The position numbers were made by a program, and so were the translations under genes. The notes beneath the pieces are model-generated. The model was not told the origin of the DNA. It saw only the letters and a program-made list of their open reading frames with translations, and searched no databases. Of a stretch of 40,804 nt of DNA, positions 24,259-32,602 are shown in pieces. Positions within the stretch are counted from its first letter, which is position 1; each line of letters begins with the position of its first letter. Origin of the DNA: Ilumatobacteraceae bacterium (lineage in GTDB: Bacteria > Actinomycetota > Acidimicrobiia > Acidimicrobiales > Ilumatobacteraceae); contig JAOBWK010000025.1 in the NCBI GenBank assembly GCA_025463305.1, positions 1 through 40,804 on the forward strand, read 5' to 3'.

Positions 24259-24279
24259 CTCAAGCTCCGTGCTCTTGAG
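24259..24279 (+). promoter_or_regulatory. Small hairpin in the GGDEF-EAL leader
   Basis: CTCAAG and CTTGAG pair across a 9-nt loop, 31 bp before the ATG at 24311. Together with the larger nested structure upstream it makes a two-hairpin leader. Weak alone. Confidence 0.3.
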
Positions 24280-24310
24280 GCCGATATCCGTAGTGCGGAG
24301 GCAAGCACGG

Positions 24311-26911
24311 ATGACGACGGACGAGATCGCGGAACGACCCGAATCGGTGGCGCACACGCGCCACCGGCTCGGCGCGCACGGCCGTACGGCCGTGTTGTCG
24401 ATCGTCCTCGCGGCCGGTGCTGCCGCGCTGCTGACGCGGGTGCGGCTCGACGTCGGCCCGATGGACGGCGTGCGGTTGCAGTGGTGGGTCATCGCACTGA
24501 TCTCGGTCGCCGCCGAGTTCATGGTGTTCAACATCGAGTTCCGGCGCGACGTCTACACGTTCACGTTCAGCGAGATCCCGCTCGTGGTCGGGCTGCTGCT
24601 CGCCTCACCGCTGCACCTCATCATCGGCCGGCTCGTCGGTGAGGCCGTCTTCCTGATCGTCAAGGAGCGTCAGCCGCTGCGCAAGCTGTCGCTGAACCTC
24701 TCGTCGTTCTTCGGCGAGTGCGTGGTGCTGCTGCTCTGCTACCAGCTGCTCCACGGCGTGCGCACGATGGAGCAGCCGACGATGTGGCTGCGTGCCCTCG
24801 GCGCCGTCGTCGTGGCCGACCTGCTCGGCTTCATGGTCGTCGCCCTCGCCGTGCGCTGGCACGGCGGCAAGCTCCAGTTCCGCTCCATCCTCGCGATCGG
24901 CGCGTTCACCGCCCCGGTCAACACCAGCTTCGCCCTGCTGACCGGGCTCGTGCTCACCGAGCAGCTGTGGGGCTTGCTCCTCATGGGCGGCATCGCCACG
25001 TTCCTGGTCATCACGTATCGCTCCTACGCGTCACTCACCCAACGCTTCGACAGCCTCACCCAGCTCTACGACTTCACCCGGCTGGTCAGCGGGTCCCAGG
25101 GCCCCGACGTCGTCCTCGCCTCGATCCTCGGTCAGGCCAAGGAGCTGTTCAACGCGGACCGGGCCGAGATCTGGCTGTTCGACACCTCCGACGCGCTGGT
25201 CGGCCTCGCCGTCGACGACGAGGGCCAGACCTCTCGCCACCGCACCTCGCTGACCGCCGGCGACGTCACCGCATGGTTCGCCGATTCACGCGACGCGAAG
25301 GTGATCGCCGCCGGGTCCCAGCCGCGCCAGCCGACTGCGATCAAGACCGCGCTGCACGCGCGCAACTGCATCGTCGCGCCCATCACCGAATCGGGCGACG
25401 TGGTGGGCGTGGTCGCCGTCATCGACCGTCTCGGCGAGCGCGGCTACCGCGCCCAGGAGGCGCCCCTGTTCTCCACGCTCGCCAACCACGCCAGTGTCGC
25501 CCTCGAGAACGGCAGGCTGATCGACCGCCTGCACGACCAGACGCGCGAGCGCGAGCACGAGTCCCTGCACGACGCGCTCACGAGCCTGCCGAACCGACGC
25601 CTGTTCCAGTCGCGCGTCGACGAGGCCGTCGCCGGCTTGGCCACCAGCGTCGATCACGCCGCGGTCGCGGTCATGAACCTCGACGGCTTCAAGGAGATCA
25701 ACGACACGCTCGGTCACGCGTGCGGCGACGCCGTGCTGGTCGAGGTCGCCCAACGACTCGACCGGATGGTCGATGCGTCGATGAGCGTCGCCCGCCTCGG
25801 CGGCGACGAGTTCGGCCTGCTGTTCTCGCCGCTGCACCTCCGCTCCGAGCTCGCCGCGGTCATCCAGGACATCCGCCGCGACCTGGCCCGCCCGATCACC
25901 ATCGACGGCATCGACATCAACGTCTCGGCGAGCTGCGGTGTCGCCGTCGCCCCCGACGACGCCAGCGACGGGTCCACGCTCCTGCAGCGCGCCGACGTCG
26001 CGATGCACGATGCCAAGGCCGGCGTCGGCGACGGCATCGCGTTCTACGACGCCGACATGGACACCAACTCGACCCGCCGGCTCACGCTCGTCAACGGGCT
26101 CAACGCGGCCATCGAGAACGGCGAGCTCAGCGTCGTCTACCAGCCCAAGGTCAACCTCGCCACCACGTCGGTCGTCGGTTTCGAGGCCCTGGTCCGTTGG
26201 CGCCATCCCACGCTCGGCCCGATCGGTCCCGACGAGTTCATCCCGCTCGCCGAGCGCTCGGGGATGATCCACCAGCTCACCGAGCACGTGCTGCGCACCG
26301 CGCTGCGCCAGGTCACCGAGTGGCGCCTGGCCGGGCACGACTGGAGCGTCGCCGTCAACCTGTCGATGCGCAACCTGCTCGACGACGACATCGTCGGCAT
26401 CGTCGCCGACGCGCTCGAGTCCAGCGGCATCCCGCCGCGCAAGCTCACCCTCGAGGTCACCGAGACCCACGTCATGGCCGATCCGGCGCGCACGATCGCC
26501 GTGCTCGAGCAGCTGTCGGCGCTGGGGCCGCGGCTGTCGGTCGACGACTTCGGCACCGGCTACTCGTCGCTCGCGTACCTGCAGCGGCTGCCGGTCGACG
26601 AGGTCAAGATCGACAAGTTCTTCGTGCTCTCGATGGCCGGCGACGACGGCGCTGAGGCGATCGTGCGCTCGGTGCTCGACCTGGCCCGCAACCTCGGCCT
26701 GCATTCGGTCGCCGAGGGCGTCGAGGACCGGGACTCGTTCGATCGCCTGGTCGGCCTCGGCTGCGCCGAGGCGCAGGGCTACTTCATGTCGCGACCGATG
26801 CCGGCCGACCAGACGCTCGACGCCCCCCGCATCCTCGCCGACGTGCTCGCCGCGAGTGAGCCGGCGGAGGCGCCCGCTGCGGCACCGCTGGCCGCCGCCA
26901 CGGCCCACTGA
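24311..26911 (+). CDS. Membrane GAF-GGDEF-EAL protein (c-di-GMP turnover)
   Basis: 866 residues from ATG 24311. The N-terminal part (about 20-235) has several transmembrane helices, probably a membrane sensor. A GAF domain follows (about 255-410). The GGDEF domain has the intact active-site motif G497-G-D-E-F501, so diguanylate cyclase activity is possible; the RxxD inhibitory I-site upstream is absent. The EAL domain begins with E625-A-L in GFEALVRWRHP and retains NLSMRNL, EVTETHVM, DDFGTGYSSLAYL, KIDKFF, AEGVED and AQGYFMSRP, so phosphodiesterase residues are also present. c-di-GMP often controls pili and surface adhesion; the pilB at 11126 is a possible target in the window. The Ala-rich end is a normal tail. 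The ATG is chosen because the upstream extension lies within the structured leader. Confidence 0.93.
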   Translation: MTTDEIAERPESVAHTRHRLGAHGRTAVLSIVLAAGAAALLTRVRLDVGPMDGVRLQWWVIALISVAAEFMVFNIEFRRDVYTFTFSEIPLVVGLLLASPLHLIIGRLVGEAVFLIVKERQPLRKLSLNLSSFFGECVVLLLCYQLLHGVRTMEQPTMWLRALGAVVVADLLGFMVVALAVRWHGGKLQFRSILAIGAFTAPVNTSFALLTGLVLTEQLWGLLLMGGIATFLVITYRSYASLTQRFDSLTQLYDFTRLVSGSQGPDVVLASILGQAKELFNADRAEIWLFDTSDALVGLAVDDEGQTSRHRTSLTAGDVTAWFADSRDAKVIAAGSQPRQPTAIKTALHARNCIVAPITESGDVVGVVAVIDRLGERGYRAQEAPLFSTLANHASVALENGRLIDRLHDQTREREHESLHDALTSLPNRRLFQSRVDEAVAGLATSVDHAAVAVMNLDGFKEINDTLGHACGDAVLVEVAQRLDRMVDASMSVARLGGDEFGLLFSPLHLRSELAAVIQDIRRDLARPITIDGIDINVSASCGVAVAPDDASDGSTLLQRADVAMHDAKAGVGDGIAFYDADMDTNSTRRLTLVNGLNAAIENGELSVVYQPKVNLATTSVVGFEALVRWRHPTLGPIGPDEFIPLAERSGMIHQLTEHVLRTALRQVTEWRLAGHDWSVAVNLSMRNLLDDDIVGIVADALESSGIPPRKLTLEVTETHVMADPARTIAVLEQLSALGPRLSVDDFGTGYSSLAYLQRLPVDEVKIDKFFVLSMAGDDGAEAIVRSVLDLARNLGLHSVAEGVEDRDSFDRLVGLGCAEAQGYFMSRPMPADQTLDAPRILADVLAASEPAEAPAAAPLAAATAH

Positions 26912-26918
26912 GCTCGTC

Positions 26919-26935
26919 GCCCACGCCGCGTGGGC
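26919..26935 (+). terminator. Hairpin terminator-like element after the GGDEF-EAL gene
   Basis: GCCCACG and CGTGGGC form a perfect 7-bp stem with a 3-nt CCG loop, 7 bp after the stop. No U-tract follows. The position suggests a terminator separating the GGDEF-EAL gene from the secreted protein gene at 27001. Confidence 0.55.
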
Positions 26936-27000
26936 AGAATCCGGCTGAATTTGCACGTTCCCGCTGCTCAGCACCGATGTCGGCGTGTTAAGAACAGCGC

Positions 27001-30000
27001 ATGACCAGCCAGAACGTCGGGCGACGGGTCATCTCCGCCGCCCTGTGGTGCCTCGTGTGTGCCGTCTCGGTCGTGGCGCTGCCCACGTCGATCGCCTCCG
27101 CCACCGCGCCGGATGCACCGACGAATGTGACGGGCGTGCCCGGCGACGGACAGATCACGCTCTCCTGGACCGCGCCATCGGGAAACGGGACGGCGATCAG
27201 CAAGTACAACATCTTTCCGGTGAAGAACGGGATCAATCAGACCCGGTTCGACACGCCCACGGCCTCGACCACCTACTTGCTGACAGGGCTGACGAACGGC
27301 GCGTCCTACGAGTTCTTCGTCTACGCATTCAACGGCGCGTACGGCCCAGGCTCTCAGCCCTCAGCGGTGATCACCCCGCGGACGACTCCAGATGTGCCGA
27401 CGAACGTCACCGCTGTCGCAGGATCCAACTCGGCGATGGTGTCGTGGACGGCTCCGACCGACAACGGTGGCTCGGCGATCACGGGGTACCAGATCACGCC
27501 GTTCGCCAACAACGGCGGTCGGCCTCCGGTGTTCACCAACAGCACGGCGACGTCGTTCACGGTGACGGGTCTGACGCCAGGTCTGCAGTACGTGTTCGAG
27601 GTCGCCGCGATCAACGTCGCCGGCACGGGAGCCACCTCGCCGCCCACCAGTCCGGCGGTCACGCCCTTCACGGCGGTTGCGCCGGGCGCGCCGACCAACG
27701 TGACGGGCATCGCCGGCGACGGGTCCGTCGTCGTCTCATGGACCGCGCCGGCCAGTGATGGTGGCGCGGCGATCACCGGCTATTCGATCACGCCGTTCAT
27801 CAATGCTGTCGCGCAGACGCCGGTGTCGACCAACAGCGCGGCGACCTCGTTCACGGTGACGGGCCTGAGCAACGGCACGGCCCTCGAGTTCGAGGTCGCG
27901 GCGAAGAACGTCGCCGGCACAGGCCCGATCTCGGCACACTCCGACTTCATCACCCCCCACGTGATCACCGTGCCGGGCGCTCCGACGGGCGGGACGGGCC
28001 AGCCCGCCAACAACTCGGTCGTGCTGTCGTGGTCAGCCCCTGCGAGCGATGGTGGGTCGGCGATCACCGGCTACGCGGTCACGCCGTTCATCAACGCCGT
28101 CGCCCAGGCGGCGATCCTCACCGGCAGCGCGGCGACGACGTTCACGGTGCCGGGGCTGACCAACGGTGTCGCATATGAGTTCGAGGTGGCCGCGATCAAC
28201 GCTGCCGGTACGGGTCCCACCTCCGCGCACTCCGACTTCATCACGCCGGCCGCCGTCCCCGACGCGCCGACGGGGATCACGACGACGAAGAACCGGGGCA
28301 CGAGCTCGGTCAACGTGCAGTTCACGATCCCGTCCGGCAACGGCTCACCCATCACGTCGGTGACGGTGACGTCGCTCAACGGGGACGGCAACGTGAAGAA
28401 GAAGGTGAGCACCACGGGCAGCTGCACGCAGGGCCAGGTCGTGACGGTGGTGTTCACCGGGTTGAAGTCCGGCAAGCACGATGTCGCCGTCGCCGCGACG
28501 AACTCGGTCGGCACGGGTCCGTCCGGTCACAAAGCCGACGTGGAGCCCGACGTCGATCCGGCGGTGGACTCCGTGGATCCCGGACGCGTCGCCGACACCC
28601 GCGCCGATGGCTCGACAGTCGACGGCCAGTCACAGGCCATGGGTCTGCGACCGGCCGGCAGCGTCACCCCGATCACCGTTGCCGGGCGTGCAGGTGTCGC
28701 TGCGGATGCGACCGCCGTGGCGCTCAACGTCACGGTCACCGAGGCACAGGGCCCCGGATACCTCACCGTCTACCCGTGCGGCGGTCAGCCGCCGACGGCA
28801 TCGAACGTCAACTACGTGGCCGGCTCGACGATCCCCAACCTCGTCGTGTCCCAGATCGGCACGAACGGTCAGGTGTGCGTGTTCACCCAGTCGGCGGTGC
28901 AGCTCGTGGCCGACGTCAACGGGTACTTCACGTCGGGTTCCGGGCTCGTGCCCGTCTTCCCGGCGCGCCTGTTGGAGACGCGACCCGGGCTGACGACCGC
29001 GGACGGGCAGTCACAGGGCATCGGGCGGGTGGCAGCCGGCTCGATCACCGAGTTCGTGGTGGCCGGGCGCGCCGGCGTGCCCGCCGACGCGGCCGCAGCG
29101 GTGCTCAACGTGACCGCGACGAACGAGGCCGCACCGGGCTACGTCACGGTGTACCCCTGCGGTCAGCCGGCGCCGAACGCGTCCAACCTCAACTTCCTCG
29201 CCGGGCAGACCATCGCCAACGCTGCGGTCAGCAAGATCGGCGCCCTCGGCAAGGTGTGCCTCTACAGCCAGGTCGCGGCCGATCTGGTCGTCGACATCAA
29301 CGGGTACTACCCGGCGACATCGCCGCTGTCGCCGCTGCCGCCCGCGCGGCTGATGGACACCCGTGCCGGGTTCACGACCGTCGATGGCCAGGCGCAGGCG
29401 ATCGGCCAGCGGGCTGCGGGCTCGATCACCGAGCTCACGGTCATCGGTCGCGGCGGCGTGCCGGCGACGGCCTCAGCGGTGTCGCTCAACGTCACGGTCA
29501 CGGGCACCGCCGGTCCCGGCTACCTCACCGTCTACCCGTGCGGCATCACGCCGCCGACCGCGTCGAACGTCAACTACACGGCCGGCCAGACGATCCCCAA
29601 CTCCGTGCTCGCCAGCATCGGCGACGACGGCAAGGTCTGCATCTTCACCCAGACCGCCACCGACATCATCGTCGACGTCAACGCCGCCTTCAGCCGACGC
29701 CCGCCGGCGCCGCAACGGGCCTCACAGTGGATCTGGGTGAGCGGAACCGCGTTCGCACGCGCTTCCGCTCGCCCAAAACCGGGATCGATGGGTGCCTTCG
29801 GTGACCGGGATCAGTGGGCGCCTTCGGCGACCTTGCGGCGGACGACGTTGAGGGCGGAGCCGGCGCGGAACCACTCGATCTGCTCGGGGCTGAACGTGTG
29901 CACGCCCTCGAAGTCGATCAGTGAACCGTCGGGCTTGACGATCTGGCAGTGCACGTTCTGGCCGGGCACCGGCGGGAGGTTCAAGACGTTGATCCGGTCG

Positions 30001-30021
30001 TCCTCGCCGATGAGGTCGTAG
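27001..30021 (+). CDS. Secreted FN3/DTR repeat protein; expected stop missing, frame runs into acn antisense
   Basis: The frame encodes 1006 residues, but only about the first 900 look like real protein. A signal peptide ([16 protein letters not shown], then a hydrophobic stretch and SIASA) is followed by five fibronectin type III domains (about residues 36-515; the fifth diverged) and three DTR modules (about 520-900). The module core is DTR-G-AGVPA-LNVT-TVYPCG-SNVN-DVNGYF, like those of the sortase protein at 9329. FN3 and DTR domains suggest a secreted binding or adhesion protein. The last module ends at DVNAAF near base 29690. From there the frame enters a hairpin and continues antisense through the 3' end of acn to 30021, with Arg-rich sequence lacking domain character. 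In another frame a stop occurs at 29738-29740, so an indel is suspected. Confidence 0.7.
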   Translation: MTSQNVGRRVISAALWCLVCAVSVVALPTSIASATAPDAPTNVTGVPGDGQITLSWTAPSGNGTAISKYNIFPVKNGINQTRFDTPTASTTYLLTGLTNGASYEFFVYAFNGAYGPGSQPSAVITPRTTPDVPTNVTAVAGSNSAMVSWTAPTDNGGSAITGYQITPFANNGGRPPVFTNSTATSFTVTGLTPGLQYVFEVAAINVAGTGATSPPTSPAVTPFTAVAPGAPTNVTGIAGDGSVVVSWTAPASDGGAAITGYSITPFINAVAQTPVSTNSAATSFTVTGLSNGTALEFEVAAKNVAGTGPISAHSDFITPHVITVPGAPTGGTGQPANNSVVLSWSAPASDGGSAITGYAVTPFINAVAQAAILTGSAATTFTVPGLTNGVAYEFEVAAINAAGTGPTSAHSDFITPAAVPDAPTGITTTKNRGTSSVNVQFTIPSGNGSPITSVTVTSLNGDGNVKKKVSTTGSCTQGQVVTVVFTGLKSGKHDVAVAATNSVGTGPSGHKADVEPDVDPAVDSVDPGRVADTRADGSTVDGQSQAMGLRPAGSVTPITVAGRAGVAADATAVALNVTVTEAQGPGYLTVYPCGGQPPTASNVNYVAGSTIPNLVVSQIGTNGQVCVFTQSAVQLVADVNGYFTSGSGLVPVFPARLLETRPGLTTADGQSQGIGRVAAGSITEFVVAGRAGVPADAAAAVLNVTATNEAAPGYVTVYPCGQPAPNASNLNFLAGQTIANAAVSKIGALGKVCLYSQVAADLVVDINGYYPATSPLSPLPPARLMDTRAGFTTVDGQAQAIGQRAAGSITELTVIGRGGVPATASAVSLNVTVTGTAGPGYLTVYPCGITPPTASNVNYTAGQTIPNSVLASIGDDGKVCIFTQTATDIIVDVNAAFSRRPPAPQRASQWIWVSGTAFARASARPKPGSMGAFGDRDQWAPSATLRRTTLRAEPARNHSICSGLNVCTPSKSISEPSGLTIWQCTFWPGTGGRFKTLIRSSSPMRS
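27106..28540 (+). repeat. Five fibronectin type III domains
   Basis: Repeats of about 285-310 bp. The first four share WTAPxxxGG-AITGY-TPF and the NVAGTG or NAAGTG turn; the third and fourth are close copies ([15 protein letters not shown]), suggesting recent duplication. The fifth is diverged and contains a [14 protein letters not shown] segment. Confidence 0.8.
29735..29774. terminator. Strong hairpin between the FN3/DTR gene and acn
   Basis: GGGTGAGCGGAA (29735-29746) pairs with TTCCGCTCGCCC (29763-29774) over 12 positions with one G-T wobble; the 16-nt loop can itself pair as CGCG/CGCG. It lies between the last domain of the FN3/DTR protein and the acn stop and could terminate both converging transcripts. 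No U-tract on either side. It lies inside the open frame of the FN3/DTR gene, which supports the view that the true gene ends before it. Confidence 0.6.
29778..29829. repeat. 26-bp imperfect tandem duplication at the end of acn
   Basis: Copies at 29778-29803 and 29804-29829, 22 of 26 bases identical. The second copy holds the last acn codons and its stop; the first, just past the stop, repeats the same stretch with changes. On the acn strand the sequence past the stop reads like VTEGTHRSR, echoing VAEGAH. Confidence 0.65.
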
Positions 30022-32075
30022 GTGCCCGGGTCGGCGAACGTCAGTGGCACGAGGCCCTGCTTCTTGAGGTTGGTCTCGTGGATGCGGGCGAACGAGCGGG
30101 CGAAGATCACGACGCCGCCGCGGAAGCGGGGCTCCATCGCGGCGTGCTCGCGCGACGAGCCCTCGCCGTAGTTGCGGTCGCCGATCGCGCACCAGCGGAT
30201 GCCGGCTTCGCCGTACTGCTTGGCCAGGCTCGGGTAGAGGTCGACGTGGCCGTCGATGGCGCTCTTGCCCTCACCCACGGCACCGCCGTATGCGTTGACC
30301 GCGCCGATGAACAGGTTGCCGCTGATGTTCTCGAGGTGGCCACGGAACTTCAGCCACTTGCCGGCGGCCGAGATGTGGTCGGTGGTGCACTTGCCCTGGG
30401 CCTTCATCAGCACCGGTAGGCCGAGGTAGTCGTTGCCGTCCCACGCCGCGAACGGCTGCAGCAGCTGCAGGCGATCGCTGGTGGGGGACACCTCGACCAC
30501 CACGCCGGAGCCGTCGGCCGGCGGCGGCGTGAACGTGTTCTGGCCGGGGTCGTAGCCCGCGTCGGGCAGCACCTGGCCGACCGGGCCCTCGAGCTTGATC
30601 TCCGCGCCGCTCGGGCTGGTGATGGTGTCGGTGGTGGGGTCGAAGTCGAGCCGTCCGGACAGCGCGAGCGCGATGACCGTGTCGGGCGACGTCACGAAGC
30701 TGAGCGTGTTCGCCGAGCCGTCGTTGCGCTTCGGGAAGTTGCGGTTGAAGCTGTTGACGATCGTGTTGACCTTGCTGTTCTCCTCGGCGGGGCGGTCCCA
30801 CTGGCCGATGCACGGCCCGCAGGCGTTGGCGAGCACGGTGGCGCCGATGGCCTCGAGGTCGGCGAGCAGGCCGTCGCGCTCGATGGTGGCCCGGATCTGC
30901 TCGGACCCTGGGCTGATCAGGAGATCGGTCTTGACCATCAGACCGGCGGCCGAGGCCTGGCGGGCGACGGAGGCGGCGCGCGTGATGTCCTCGTACGAGC
31001 TGTTCGTGCAGCTGCCGATGAGTGCGGCGCTGATCTCCAGCGGCCAACCGTTGGCGACGGCCTCGGCGCCGACGGCGCTGCCGACGCGGTTGGCGCGGTC
31101 GGGGGAGTGCGGCCCGTTGATGAGCGGCTTGAGCTCGTTCAGGTCGATCTCGATGATCTGGTCGTAGCTGGCGCCGTCGTCGGGGCGCAGGTCGGCGGCC
31201 ACCGCATCGGCGGCGTCGGCGATGGCCTCGCGGCCGGTGGCCTTGAGATACACGCTCATGTTGTCGTCGTAGCCGAACAGGCTGCAGGTGGCGCCGATCT
31301 CGGCACCCATGTTGCAGATCGTGGCCTTGCCGGTGGCCGAGATGGTGTCGGCGCCGGGGCCGAAGTACTCGACGATCGCGCCGGTGCCGCCCTCGACGGT
31401 GAGCACCCGGGCGACCTCGAGGATGACGTCCTTGGGCGATGACCAGCCGCTGAGGGTGCCGGTGAGCTTGACGCCGATGACCTTCGGCCAGCGCACGTTG
31501 AAGGGGAAGCCGGTCATGACGTCGACGGCGTCCGCACCACCCACACCGATGGCCACCATGCCGAGGCCGCCGGCGTTCGGGGTGTGGCTGTCGGTGCCGA
31601 TCATCATCCCGCCCGGGAAGGCGTAGTTCTCCAGCACGACCTGGTGGATGATGCCGCTGCCGGGTCCCCAGAAGCCGATGGCGTACTTGGCGGACACGCT
31701 GCGCAGGAAGTCGTAGACCTCGCGGTTGGTGTCGACGGCCACGCCCATGTCGATGCGTGCGCCGACCTTGGCGGAGATCAGGTGGTCGCAGTGCACGGTG
31801 CTCGGCACCATCGCCTCGGGCAGGCCGGCGGTCATGAACTGCAGCAGCGCCATCTGTGCGGTGGCGTCCTGCATCGCGACGCGGTCGGGGTTGAAGTCGT
31901 TGTAGGTGACGCCCCGGTCGATGGCCTCGGCCGGATCGACGAGGTGGTTGACGAGGATCTTCTCGGTGAGCGTGAGCGGCCGACCGAGGCGCTCGCGGCC
32001 CAACGCGCTGCGCTCGGTCAGGCGGCCGTAGACGCCTTGGACGAGCTCGATCGGTGTTCCTGCGGTGACGGCCAT
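29811..32075 (-). CDS. acn: Aconitate hydratase, mitochondrial type
   Basis: 754 residues from ATG 32075, with GGGAG 6 nt upstream. Interconverts citrate and isocitrate in the TCA cycle using a 4Fe-4S cluster. Substrate and cluster motifs: [59 protein letters not shown] (the three cluster cysteines are in GSCTNS and ACGPC), and the C-terminal swivel domain with [15 protein letters not shown]. These motifs and the length (usual about 750-780) match the mitochondrial-type aconitase also seen in some bacteria, not the longer AcnA (about 890-930) common in actinobacteria. It is divergent from the VOC/GntR pair with an 80-bp gap; its stop region carries a tandem duplication. The C-terminal 211 bp are overlapped by the opposing FN3/DTR frame. 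Confidence 0.96.
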   Translation of the reverse strand: MAVTAGTPIELVQGVYGRLTERSALGRERLGRPLTLTEKILVNHLVDPAEAIDRGVTYNDFNPDRVAMQDATAQMALLQFMTAGLPEAMVPSTVHCDHLISAKVGARIDMGVAVDTNREVYDFLRSVSAKYAIGFWGPGSGIIHQVVLENYAFPGGMMIGTDSHTPNAGGLGMVAIGVGGADAVDVMTGFPFNVRWPKVIGVKLTGTLSGWSSPKDVILEVARVLTVEGGTGAIVEYFGPGADTISATGKATICNMGAEIGATCSLFGYDDNMSVYLKATGREAIADAADAVAADLRPDDGASYDQIIEIDLNELKPLINGPHSPDRANRVGSAVGAEAVANGWPLEISAALIGSCTNSSYEDITRAASVARQASAAGLMVKTDLLISPGSEQIRATIERDGLLADLEAIGATVLANACGPCIGQWDRPAEENSKVNTIVNSFNRNFPKRNDGSANTLSFVTSPDTVIALALSGRLDFDPTTDTITSPSGAEIKLEGPVGQVLPDAGYDPGQNTFTPPPADGSGVVVEVSPTSDRLQLLQPFAAWDGNDYLGLPVLMKAQGKCTTDHISAAGKWLKFRGHLENISGNLFIGAVNAYGGAVGEGKSAIDGHVDLYPSLAKQYGEAGIRWCAIGDRNYGEGSSREHAAMEPRFRGGVVIFARSFARIHETNLKKQGLVPLTFADPGTYDLIGEDDRINVLNLPPVPGQNVHCQIVKPDGSLIDFEGVHTFSPEQIEWFRAGSALNVVRRKVAEGAH

Positions 32076-32081
32076 GTGCGG

Positions 32082-32086
32082 CTCCC
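32082..32086 (-). promoter_or_regulatory. Ribosome binding site of acn
   Basis: GGGAG on the minus strand, 6 nt before ATG 32075; part of a longer AAAGGGAG. Supports the acn start. Confidence 0.6.
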
Positions 32087-32130
32087 TTTGCGTGTCGTGT
32101 GTTGGGGGCGATTGCCCCTTGCGTTCAGCG

Positions 32131-32151
32131 GTCTATGTAGACAACTATAAT
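32131..32151 (+). promoter_or_regulatory. Promoter -10 box and operator-like palindrome between acn and VOC/GntR
   Basis: TATAAT at 32146-32151 is a perfect -10 box, ending 4 bp before the VOC GTG at 32156, which suggests leaderless transcription. Directly upstream GTCTA-TG-TAGAC (32131-32142) is a 5-bp palindrome of the GT-N-TA-N-AC type bound by HutC-subfamily GntR regulators. The adjacent GntR gene could bind here and control both acn and itself. This site assignment is inference. Confidence 0.5.
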
Positions 32152-32155
32152 ACAA

Positions 32156-32602
32156 GTGACCGAACAGGCCAAGCACCACCTGAGGATCGTGCCGGAAGTC
32201 TCGTCGAGCCCGTGGGATGGCGCACCCGAGTTCGCGCTGCTCGCCATCGACCACGTCCAGCTGGCGATGCCGCCGGGTGGCGAGGACGCGGCCCGCGGCT
32301 TCTATGTGGGTCTGCTCGCGCTGCACGAGGTCCCCAAGCCCCCGGCGCTGGCGAAGCGCGGCGGCTGCTGGTTCGAGCGCGGCGGGGGAATGCGACTGCA
32401 CCTCGGTGTCGAGGCGGAGTTCATCCCGGCGCGCAAGGCCCATCCAGCGCTCGTCGTCGCCGGCCTCGGCGCGCTGGTCGAGCGCCTGGAGTCCGCCGGC
32501 GTCGCGGTGCGCTGGTCGGACGAGATCCCGCAGGTGCGTCGCTGCCACATCGACGATCCGTTCGGCAACCGCATCGAGCTGGTCGATGGCGGTCCTGCGT
32601 GA
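32156..32602 (+). CDS. VOC (glyoxalase/bleomycin-resistance fold) family protein
   Basis: 148 residues. The VOC fold is a metal-binding beta-alpha-beta module used by dioxygenases and glyoxalases. The opening LLAIDHVQLAMPPGGED, RGFYVGLLALHEVPKPPAL, a central MRLHLGVE and the closing RRCHIDDPFGNRIELVDG match the glyoxalase pattern, with potential metal ligands H in DHVQ, H in LHLG and E in RIEL. Start GTG 32156 lies close behind a TATAAT box; a GTG at 32189 with GAGG upstream is an alternative. The stop overlaps the GntR GTG by 3 bp, so the two are coupled. Substrate unknown; the location next to a regulator and aconitase hints at a small-molecule sensing or detoxifying role. Confidence 0.85.
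   Translation: MTEQAKHHLRIVPEVSSSPWDGAPEFALLAIDHVQLAMPPGGEDAARGFYVGLLALHEVPKPPALAKRGGCWFERGGGMRLHLGVEAEFIPARKAHPALVVAGLGALVERLESAGVAVRWSDEIPQVRRCHIDDPFGNRIELVDGGPA

Noticed and set aside
24178..24279. GEMM-type c-di-GMP riboswitch upstream of the GGDEF-EAL gene
   Set aside because: The conserved GEMM core segments are not found; only generic nested hairpins and a GNRA loop are visible, so it is reported as an unassigned structure.
19441..24534. Minus-strand frame of 1697 codons
   Set aside because: Only the last 230 codons (nitroreductase) are real; the remainder is antisense to the lipoprotein frame, DUF2142 and subtilase genes with low-complexity Arg/Asp-rich sequence.
27001..29700. LPXTG-type sorting signal as a sortase substrate
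   Set aside because: No LPXTG-like motif with a following hydrophobic helix and basic tail was found in this protein or in other secreted proteins of the window.
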